A stretch of 38,499 nucleotides of DNA, from positions 1-38,499 of the forward strand of contig NZ_SMAF01000028.1 of assembly GCF_004343305.1 (NCBI RefSeq), given 5' to 3'. Positions 33,193 through 38,499 of the stretch are shown here, piece by piece. The DNA is from Pseudofulvimonas gallinarii (lineage in GTDB: Bacteria; Pseudomonadota; Gammaproteobacteria; Xanthomonadales; UBA2363). The stretch's first letter is position 1, and the number at the start of each line of letters is the position of its first letter. Under the pieces are notes generated by a model that saw nothing but the letters and a program-made list of their open reading frames with translations, had not been told where the DNA came from and did no database searches. A program made the position numbers and the translations under genes.

Positions 33193-33771
33193 TCAGGCGC
33201 GGACGCCCGGCAGGCCTTCCCCTGCGTTCAGCTCTTCAATGACCCGGTTGTGGTTGGTGTAGATGCAGATGTCGCCGGCGACCTCCAGTGCGTTCTCGAC
33301 AATCGCGCGCGCATCGAGCTGGCTGTGTCGCAGCAGCGCCTTGGCGGCCGCCTGCGCATACGGACCGCCGGAACCGATGGCGATCAGGCCTTCTTCCGGT
33401 TCCAGTACGTCGCCATTGCCGCTGATGAGCAGCGAGGCTTCGCGGTCGGCCACCGCCAGCATGGCTTCCAGCCGGCCGAGACGGCGGTCGGTACGCCAGT
33501 CCTTGGCCAGTTCGACCGCGGCGCGGACCAGCTGGCCGTTGTGCTTGTCGAGCTTGGCCTCGAACAGTTCGAACAGGGTGAAGGCGTCGGCGGTGGCGCC
33601 GGCGAAGCCGGCCAGGATGTCGGCATTGCGGCCGAGACGGCGGACCTTGCGGGCATTGGCCTTGACCACGGTATGACCCAGGGTGACCTGGCCGTCACCG
33701 CCCATGACGACATGGGCGCCGCGGCGGACGGAGACGATGGTGGTGGCGTGGAAACTGGGGGTCTGGCTCAC
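33193..33771 (-). CDS. hslV: HslVU protease peptidase subunit
   Basis: A 192-residue threonine protease of the proteasome beta family, forming a dodecamer that degrades substrates unfolded by HslU. The mature N-terminus is the catalytic Thr10 in [11 protein letters not shown], so a nine-residue propeptide must be removed, as in Xanthomonas HslV. Other signatures: [37 protein letters not shown], and [11 protein letters not shown]. The start is GTG at 33771 ([11 protein letters not shown]); the frame is open further upstream but carries no homology-like sequence. A sigma-32 promoter lies just upstream. Confidence 0.95.
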   Translation of the reverse strand: MSQTPSFHATTIVSVRRGAHVVMGGDGQVTLGHTVVKANARKVRRLGRNADILAGFAGATADAFTLFELFEAKLDKHNGQLVRAAVELAKDWRTDRRLGRLEAMLAVADREASLLISGNGDVLEPEEGLIAIGSGGPYAQAAAKALLRHSQLDARAIVENALEVAGDICIYTNHNRVIEELNAGEGLPGVRA

Positions 33772-33798
33772 GGGCGGCTCTCGTCGGCTGAATGGCCC

Positions 33799-33826
33799 AT
33801 ATGGGGGCAGGCGGACGGCTTGCAAG
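33799..33826 (-). promoter_or_regulatory. Sigma-32 (heat-shock) promoter of hslVU
   Basis: On the minus strand CTTGCA (33826-33821) is followed after 14 bases by CCCCATAT (33806-33799), which is close to the sigma-32 consensus CTTGAA-N13/14-CCCCATNT. The -35 part is inside the palindrome CTTGCAAG. Transcription would begin about 20 bases before the hslV GTG. hslVU is a classic heat-shock operon, which supports the assignment. Confidence 0.8.
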
Positions 33827-33906
33827 CACCGCGCGCTCCGCGTTTCCTCCCAGTTTGCCGGCGAAGGTCGGGGTTTGCCCGCCACACCCTTTTGACCGGA
33901 ACCGCC

Positions 33907-34140
33907 ATGAAATGTCTGATTATCCGCGCCGAATTGCTCGGCGCATTCCCCTTCGGCCAGGTCGCGTTCGCCCAGGTGCCCGACCTCTACGATCCGGAGA
34001 CCCTCCGTACCTTCAGTCCGCAGTTCCACGACGCCAACTGGTTGCAGCTGCTGCGCGACAACTACGCCTCGGAAACACTGATCCTCGCCGACCTCACCGT
34101 CGACGGCGTGACCTACCCCGACGTCGGCGTACGCATCCGC
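33907..34140 (+). pseudogene. 5' fragment of a CotH-like kinase gene
   Basis: From ATG 33907 about 78 residues resemble the start of CotH-family (spore-coat kinase-like) exported proteins: [35 protein letters not shown], then [18 protein letters not shown]. At 34140 the similarity stops where the family normally continues with GNTS; the frame runs on in unrelated sequence to a stop at 34248. The signal peptide is also damaged (charged Arg and Glu inside [20 protein letters not shown]). The protein kinase fold of several hundred residues is missing, so this is a truncated remnant. It faces a broken minus-strand gene across the same breakpoint. Confidence 0.7.
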
Positions 34141-34628
34141 CCGGATCGAAATCGGCCGCGCGATGGATGGGCGGTGTCGGTGGCAGTGCGGCCTGCGGAT
34201 GCCTCCGCCGCACCTGCTCCGCGCGCTCGAACTGGCGCGTCGAAGTGAGCAGGTGATGCAGGAAGGGCGCTTCGCGATCGCTGATCCCACCACGTCCGTT
34301 GAGCGTTTCGAACCAGATCCAGGTGTCCTCCCACAGCGCTGGCGCCTGCTCGGGAAGGTAGTGGAAGCCGTAGAACGCGGTCGCATATGCAGCCAGGTAG
34401 GCGGCTCGGGCATCGGCCGTCGTCAGCACGCCAGCCTCGTTGATTGCCGGTCCGGAATATCGCCGTACGTCGTCAGCAGCGTCGTTGCCGCTGCGGCATC
34501 CTGGACCCCGCTTTCGAGTGGCACGACACGCCGCGCATGAATCTCCTGCAGCGTCAGGCCCGATCGACTCCGCCACTGCCGGTCTGGAGCAGGCCGGTCA
34601 GTACTGCGGCCAGGAAAGTGATTTTCAT
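34141..34628 (-). pseudogene. Truncated, twice frameshifted exported-protein gene
   Basis: Protein-like sequence continues through three frames. It opens at ATG 34628 with a signal-peptide start (MKITFLAAVLTGLLQTG), shifts near 34575 to LTLQEIHARRVVPLESGVQD and LLTTYGDIPD, then shifts again near 34450 to [35 protein letters not shown] and [20 protein letters not shown]. Both shifts have the same sense and would be explained by one lost base each. The sequence ends at about 34141, where it abuts the CotH fragment. I do not recognise the family. Decay, or two sequencing errors plus a real junction, are the choices. Confidence 0.65.
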
Positions 34629-34715
34629 GCGTGTGACCTCCGTCCGGCTTCATCGCTGGAGCCACGACGTTGGTTCGCAATCGCTGTTTCGCAATGGCAG
34701 GCCAATCGGATGAAA

Positions 34716-35429
34716 TCAGCTCGCAAGGGGTTCTGGAGGATCCGATAAGACCTCGTCTTCGGGCCGGTCCAGACCCGATGTGGTGACTGATGCCTGCATG
34801 GCGAAGACGCGCTGAATGATGCGGATCAGCGCGAGCAGTGCCAGCAGTCCAGCAACGTTCGACAGCATGCTCAGGATGCCCACGGTCTGCATTGCGTCGA
34901 TGGTCTCTGCTTTGCGGCTGTATCTGAAGGCCGCCTGGGCAAGCCATCCGGACACCAGCAGGCTGAACCACCACCACGGCAGCAGCGGAGGGGCTTCCTC
35001 CGTGTTCCAGCGGCTGGGGCTGGCGCTCGCACGCCAGAGTTCGCTCATCGCCTTGTAGGGCATGACCAGGTTGGCGAACGGTACGAAGAACCAGCCGACC
35101 GACCAGCCGGGCGTGATCGCCATGCCGGTGGCGCCCAGGGCGCGTACGTTCCGGTTGGCGTTGTATATCCAGCGCATAATGAGGATGGCGGAGACGATAA
35201 AGATGCCTATTTCAATCCAGGCAATGACAAGCTGGCGTAGATCATTGCCGTCCGCAGCCCGCATCATTGTGTCCTCGTCCGCAAAACGTCCAGCCTCCAT
35301 GTCCTCGAGCAGCCGCCACTCCATGATGTGGGAGATGAGCGACACGATCGAAATGGCGAATTGCGCATAGAGCGACCAGATCGTGAGGCGAGTGATCCTG
35401 CCCAGTACGGTTGCCGTCGAATTGTCCAC
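34716..35429 (-). CDS. DUF4328 family membrane protein
   Basis: A 237-residue membrane protein with about five hydrophobic segments (near 17-35, 67-87, 105-125, 152-170 and 188-210). The stretch RWIYNANRNVRALGATGMAI followed by PGWSVGWFFVPFANLVMPYK is the signature of DUF4328 proteins; function unknown. The start is GTG at 35429, supported by an exceptionally good AAGGAGG nine bases upstream. It lies between xerC and hslV, where related genomes usually have nothing, so it is probably part of an insertion. Confidence 0.85.
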   Translation of the reverse strand: MDNSTATVLGRITRLTIWSLYAQFAISIVSLISHIMEWRLLEDMEAGRFADEDTMMRAADGNDLRQLVIAWIEIGIFIVSAILIMRWIYNANRNVRALGATGMAITPGWSVGWFFVPFANLVMPYKAMSELWRASASPSRWNTEEAPPLLPWWWFSLLVSGWLAQAAFRYSRKAETIDAMQTVGILSMLSNVAGLLALLALIRIIQRVFAMQASVTTSGLDRPEDEVLSDPPEPLAS

Positions 35430-35452
35430 GCTGCTCCTCCTTGATAGTTCAA

Positions 35453-35485
35453 GTGGAACAGTTCCACCTGCAGCGTGGAAGTATA
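35453..35485 (-). promoter_or_regulatory. Putative promoter and operator of the DUF4328 gene
   Basis: On the minus strand a TATACT (35485-35480) lies behind an AT-rich stretch unusual for this genome (35497-35516). Downstream of it the palindrome GTGGAA-ctg-TTCCAC (35467-35453) sits in the leader, before the Shine-Dalgarno. A repressor operator or small RNA hairpin is possible. No clear -35 box was found. Confidence 0.4.
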
Positions 35486-35552
35486 TCGGATTGATCGGTT
35501 TTAATTATTGTTTGTTGCACCAACGAGGACGGGCCGGCATGTCCGGTGTGAG

Positions 35553-35575
35553 GCGCGGGAAGCCATGTCCCGCGC
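35553..35575. terminator. Hairpin behind xerC
   Basis: GCGCGGGA (35553-35560) and TCCCGCGC (35568-35575) form a perfect 8-bp stem with a 7-base loop, 77 bases after the xerC stop in the minus direction. No T tract follows, so it is only a candidate end of the lptM-dapF-DUF484-xerC transcript. Confidence 0.4.
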
Positions 35576-35651
35576 AGGTGGCGTCAGTGGATTGTGTCGG
35601 GCGGGCGGTGCAGGTTCGCCGGGACGGCGCCGCGAACAGGTGGAGTTTGCA

Positions 35652-36602
35652 CTACGCCTGGTGCTTGCCCTTGCGGCGCGCGCGCGGGTGGGCGGCGTCG
35701 TAGACACGCGCCAGGTGCTGGAAGTCCAGGTGCGTGTAGATCTGCGTGGTGGCGATGTCGGCATGGCCGAGCAGTTCCTGCACGCTGCGCAGGTCCTGCG
35801 AGGATTCCAGCACATGGCTGGCGCAGGAATGGCGCAGCAGGTGCGGATGCAGGCGTTGGGCGATGCCCTGGCGCTGGCCGAGCAGCCGGATGCGGATCTG
35901 CACGGCGCGGGCGCCGAGATGCTTGCCGTCGCGACCGGGAAAAACCCAGTCATCGCCTGGCGAGAAGCCGCGCCAGTCGTCCAGCGCTTCGCGGGCGCTG
36001 CGGCCGACCGGCACGATGCGCGTCTTGCCGCCCTTGCCGACGACACGCAGTTCCGTGCGATCCGGTGAGAAGTCGGTCCAGCGCACCGCCACCAGCTCGC
36101 TGACGCGCAGGCCGGACGAGTAGGCCAGTTCGAACAGGGCGCGGTCGCGCGCGGCAAGGCGCGGATCATCCTCGTGGCCGGCGATGCCGTCGAGGAAGGC
36201 GCCGGTGGCATCCGCGTCGAGTACCGAGGGCAGCTTGCGGCCGACCTTGGGTGCGCGCAGTCCGGCGGCCGGGTTGCCATCGAGACGGCCATCGCGCAGC
36301 AGCCAGCGGCAGAAGCTGCGGACGGCAGCGAGCCAGCGCGCCAGCGACTTGCCGCTCAACCCGCGGCGGTGTTCGCGCGCGACGAGGCCGCGCAGGTGTT
36401 CGGGATCGAGTGCGCGCCAGTCGGCCAGCGCATTCTCGTTGAGGAAGGCAAGCAGACGCTGCAGGTCGCGCCGGTAGGCCGCGAGTGTGTTGTCGCTCAG
36501 GCGGCGCACGACCGCCAGATGCTGCAGGAACGCCTCGACGTCGGCGGCGGGATCGAACCCGCCATCGCGGTGCAGGGCGACGGTGGCGTCAGTTGCCGCC
36601 AT
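35652..36602 (-). CDS. xerC: Tyrosine recombinase XerC
   Basis: A 316-residue site-specific recombinase that with XerD resolves chromosome dimers at dif during division. The N-terminal SAM-like core-binding domain spans about 18-105 and the catalytic domain about 125-300. All six active-site residues are visible: Arg166 (SGLRVSEL), Lys190 (GKGGK), His254 and Arg257 (HPHLLRHS), His280 (LLGHAD) and nucleophile Tyr289 (TQIYTH). The length and gene neighbourhood (dapF, DUF484) identify it as the housekeeping XerC, not a mobile integrase. It overlaps the DUF484 gene by 14 bases. Confidence 0.96.
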   Translation of the reverse strand: MAATDATVALHRDGGFDPAADVEAFLQHLAVVRRLSDNTLAAYRRDLQRLLAFLNENALADWRALDPEHLRGLVAREHRRGLSGKSLARWLAAVRSFCRWLLRDGRLDGNPAAGLRAPKVGRKLPSVLDADATGAFLDGIAGHEDDPRLAARDRALFELAYSSGLRVSELVAVRWTDFSPDRTELRVVGKGGKTRIVPVGRSAREALDDWRGFSPGDDWVFPGRDGKHLGARAVQIRIRLLGQRQGIAQRLHPHLLRHSCASHVLESSQDLRSVQELLGHADIATTQIYTHLDFQHLARVYDAAHPRARRKGKHQA

Positions 36603-37278
36603 AGCGGCGAAGTGCGGCGGCCACGGTTTCGCCGATCAGTTCCAGGAAAAACGTGCCCTGGCCCGGATGGAACCGGTTGGGATCGGTGCTGCCGATGACC
36701 AGCAGGCCCTGTTCGCGCAGCGGCAGCAGTGCACAACTGGCGACCTTGGCGGCATCGATGTCGTTGAACAGCACCTTCAGCTGGTCACTGGACAACCTGC
36801 CGCACAGCGGCTGGTCGCGCGTGAGGATGTCGGCCAGCGGCGCCAGCCCGGGATCGCCGGCGGCGATGGCGAGCAGCCAGTCGGCGGCGGGCAGTTTCGG
36901 GTCCGGGCGATGCAGCAGCAGGCGGACGTGTTCGGTGCCGAAATCCTCGCGCAGGGCGGCGACCAGGCGGCGGATGCTCTCATCGGGCGTGAGTGCGCGC
37001 ATCAAAGCAAGGTTGAGCGCGTGGACGCGACGCATCAGCAACTCGTTCTCGCTGGCGATGTCGACGAGCTCCTTGATGCGTCGGGTGAGCTCGCGGTTCT
37101 TGTCGCGCAGCACGTCGAGCTGGTAGCCGGCCAGCGATGCCGCGCCGCCCTGGCCATGCTCCTTCGGCACGGTCAGGCTGAGCGCCAGGTCGGGATGCTT
37201 GCTGAGGAAATCGGGATTGCGGCGCAGGAAGCTCGCCACTTCCGTGGCGCCCGGGCCATAGCTGGGACGGTCGCTCAT
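36589..37278 (-). CDS. DUF484 family protein (GAF-like)
   Basis: A 229-residue cytosolic protein of the DUF484 family, regularly encoded between dapF and xerC in gammaproteobacteria. The N-terminus carries the typical VASFLRRNPDFLSKHPDLAL, followed by a heptad-rich helix (about 55-85, DKNRELTRRIKELVDIASEN) and a GAF-like domain to the end (LLPLREQGLLVIGSTDPNRF, then HPGQGTFFLELIGE). Function is unknown. Its start overlaps the dapF stop by four bases (ATGA) and its end overlaps xerC, so the three are tightly coupled. Confidence 0.94.
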   Translation of the reverse strand: MSDRPSYGPGATEVASFLRRNPDFLSKHPDLALSLTVPKEHGQGGAASLAGYQLDVLRDKNRELTRRIKELVDIASENELLMRRVHALNLALMRALTPDESIRRLVAALREDFGTEHVRLLLHRPDPKLPAADWLLAIAAGDPGLAPLADILTRDQPLCGRLSSDQLKVLFNDIDAAKVASCALLPLREQGLLVIGSTDPNRFHPGQGTFFLELIGETVAAALRRYGGN

Positions 37279-38096
37279 GAATTCCAGGTTCCTTCGAAGA
37301 CGAAAGTGGCCGGGCCGGACAGGCGGACCGGTTCCTCGCGGCCGCCGGCCCAGGTGGCGCCGAGGCGGCCTCCAGGCAGGTCGATGGCGGTGTGCTCGTC
37401 GACGCGGCCCTGGTGATGCAGCCAGGCATGCGCGGCGCAGGCGCCGGAACCGCAGGCCAGCGTTTCACCGACGCCGCGCTCGATGACGCGCAGACGCAGG
37501 TGCGCGCGCGTCACCCGCTGCACGAAGCCGACGTTGCAGCCGCCGGGAAACGCCGGATGCGACTGCAGCGTCGCGGCCAGTTCGACCGGAGCCGCCGTGA
37601 TCTCGTCCACTTCGATGACGACATGGGGGTTGCCCATGGACACGGCACCGAAGCGCACATCGCAATCGCCGACGCGCAACCGGTGCCCGCTTTCGTCGCT
37701 GGAGACCCCGGTCATCGGGATGGACGGCGCGTCGAAGCGCGGTGCGGACAGGCTGACCTCGAAACCCTCGTCGAGGACGCGGGCGAACACCGGTCCGGCC
37801 GGACTGTCGAGGACGCCCTCGCGTTGCAGGGCGCCATCGCGATGCAACCACGCCGCGAGGCAGCGCGCGCCATTGCCGCATTGGCCGGCGTCGCTGCCGT
37901 CCTGGTTGACGATGCGGTACCCGGCGACGCTGCCCGGGCGCTGCGCCGGCGTGAGGATCATGAGCTGGTCGCAGCCGATGCCGGTATGCCGGTCGGCCAT
38001 GTGCGCCAGCTCATGCCGCGGCGGCAAGGGCGACCCGTCACGCCGGTCCAGGACGACGAAATCGTTGCCGGCTCCGTGCATCTTGGTGAAGCGCAC
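37275..38096 (-). CDS. dapF: Diaminopimelate epimerase
   Basis: A 273-residue cytosolic enzyme that interconverts LL- and meso-diaminopimelate, needed for lysine and peptidoglycan. It is PLP-independent and uses two cysteines as acid and base: Cys73 in GQCGNGARC and Cys215 in ACGSGAC. Other signatures are MHGAGNDFVVLD at the N-terminus, SMGNPHVV in the middle and ERGVGETLACG. Length is standard. It lies 10 bases behind lptM and overlaps the DUF484 gene by four bases. Confidence 0.97.
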   Translation of the reverse strand: MRFTKMHGAGNDFVVLDRRDGSPLPPRHELAHMADRHTGIGCDQLMILTPAQRPGSVAGYRIVNQDGSDAGQCGNGARCLAAWLHRDGALQREGVLDSPAGPVFARVLDEGFEVSLSAPRFDAPSIPMTGVSSDESGHRLRVGDCDVRFGAVSMGNPHVVIEVDEITAAPVELAATLQSHPAFPGGCNVGFVQRVTRAHLRLRVIERGVGETLACGSGACAAHAWLHHQGRVDEHTAIDLPGGRLGATWAGGREEPVRLSGPATFVFEGTWNS

Positions 38097-38106
38097 GGGC
38101 GCTCCC

Positions 38107-38316
38107 TCAATCGCGGCGACGACGCTTGCGCTTGCGCGTCTGCGGCTCCGCCGGTGGATTCAGGGCGGCATCGCGTTCGGCGGCCGCCTTGGCCGCGGCC
38201 TGGTCGGCTGCACTCATCGGCGGCGGGGCGGTGGGATCGCGCAGGTACAGGTCGCCCTTGTTGCCGCAGGCGGCCAGGGTGGTGAGGGAAAACAGGGCGA
38301 GCAGGGCCAGACGCAT
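38107..38316 (-). CDS. lptM: LPS translocon maturation lipoprotein LptM
   Basis: A 69-residue lipoprotein (formerly YifL). The ATG at 38316 gives MRLALLALFSLTTLAACGNK: a short signal peptide ending in the lipobox LAAC with the acylated cysteine at residue 17, then GNKGDLYLRDP, matching the family's CGxKGPLYxP core. A longer frame upstream lacks a sensible signal. The known role in E. coli is to help oxidative maturation of LptD at the outer membrane. The Pro/Ala-rich middle and strongly basic tail (RKRKRRRRD) are longer than in E. coli. First gene of the dapF-xerC operon. Confidence 0.9.
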   Translation of the reverse strand: MRLALLALFSLTTLAACGNKGDLYLRDPTAPPPMSAADQAAAKAAAERDAALNPPAEPQTRKRKRRRRD

Positions 38317-38346
38317 GGCGGTATCCAGGTAGATCGACAGGCCGAG

Positions 38347-38352
38347 AGTATA
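38347..38352 (-). promoter_or_regulatory. Candidate -10 box of the lptM-dapF-DUF484-xerC operon
   Basis: TATACT on the minus strand, in the palindrome AGTATACT, stands 30 bases before the lptM ATG. No convincing -35 is seen at 17 bases (ACGTGT). The IS end starts about 50 bases further upstream, so the native promoter is close to the insertion. Confidence 0.4.
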
Positions 38353-38404
38353 CTCAGGCCATGCGTGCGACACGTATGATCCGTGTTCGCATAGGGACCG
38401 AGCC

Positions 38405-38499
38405 CTTACTCATAAGTCAGTAAATTAGGGAACCAATGTCCGCCAGTGCTGTCCAACCCGACATGAAGAGAGACGGACGCAAGGTATCGCGAGCGGCGC
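38405..38499 (+). mobile_element. Truncated end of an insertion sequence (right copy)
   Basis: Exact inverted copy of bases 1-95. Reading out of the window it begins CTTACTCATAAGTCAG, continues with a short AT-rich leader, and enters the transposase-like frame at 38436. The two copies point away from each other, so the element's upstream end faces the window on both sides. Flanking bases inside the window differ (gagccc here, ccggcg on the left). Confidence 0.6.
38436..38499 (+). CDS. Putative transposase, N-terminal 21 codons only
   Basis: The same open frame as at 64-1, here on the plus strand and cut by the window end (MSASAVQPDMKRDGRKVSRA...). Identity with the left copy is complete over all 64 bases. 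Function as transposase is inferred from its presence in a repeated terminal element and the DGRKVSRA-like start; the family is not established. Confidence 0.35.
   Translation, partial: MSASAVQPDMKRDGRKVSRAA

Noticed and set aside
35652-36602. Integrase of a genomic island
   Set aside because: The dapF-DUF484-xerC order, length and motifs identify the housekeeping XerC; no att-site repeats or tRNA were seen nearby.

Overview
The window is GC-rich bacterial DNA (GC judged by eye, not computed) that looks like a chromosomal segment of a gammaproteobacterium of the order Lysobacterales (Xanthomonadales). The grounds are the close resemblance of Tdh, OxyR, AhpC/AhpF, HslV and HslU to the forms I know from that group, the ahpC-ahpF-oxyR order, the lptM-dapF-DUF484-xerC-(...)-hslV-hslU order, and a divergent ECF sigma factor / Ser-Thr kinase pair. 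The first and last 95 bases are exact inverted copies of one sequence that looks like the 5' end of an insertion sequence, including the first 21 codons of a putative transposase. The segment is therefore either flanked by two inverted IS copies or is a contig cut at that repeat.

Left part (1-7.3 kb): threonine catabolism with tdh and kbl on the same strand but 3.9 kb apart, separated by a small membrane protein, an exported protein gene interrupted by an in-frame TAA, an exported protein of unknown function and an exported agmatine/peptidylarginine deiminase-family enzyme. A tandem array of about 247-bp units carrying REP-like palindromes follows. Peroxide defence (7.4-10.8 kb): ahpC, ahpF and oxyR on the minus strand, with a good OxyR site abutting the ahpC -35 box and a strong hairpin between ahpC and ahpF. 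Then come two small overlapping genes (DUF962, DUF924) and a second repeat field with 158-bp and 33-nt tandem units.

Middle part (12.8-29.3 kb): ECF sigma factor and divergent membrane kinase with a helical, probably TPR, C-terminus; an exported rhodanese-like CXXCW protein; an exported unknown; an ABC exporter; a remarkable open frame joining an exported delta-60-repeat protein to the HATPase, receiver and AraC domains of a hybrid two-component regulator; an exported HzsA-like protein with one haem c motif; and a large secreted subtilase with a clear terminator. Behind the terminator lies a perfectly phased array of 24 heptanucleotides.

Right part (29.9-38.3 kb, mostly minus strand): a CPA1 Na+/H+ antiporter, the heat-shock protease hslVU with a textbook sigma-32 promoter, a block of two broken genes that meet tail to tail plus a DUF4328 membrane protein, and then the xerC, DUF484, dapF, lptM operon. 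I found no tRNA, rRNA, CRISPR array or prophage. The most unusual item is the delta-60/HATPase/receiver/AraC fusion. With the tail-to-tail gene junction, the nonsense-interrupted gene and the IS ends, it suggests a genome, or an assembly, with recent rearrangements.
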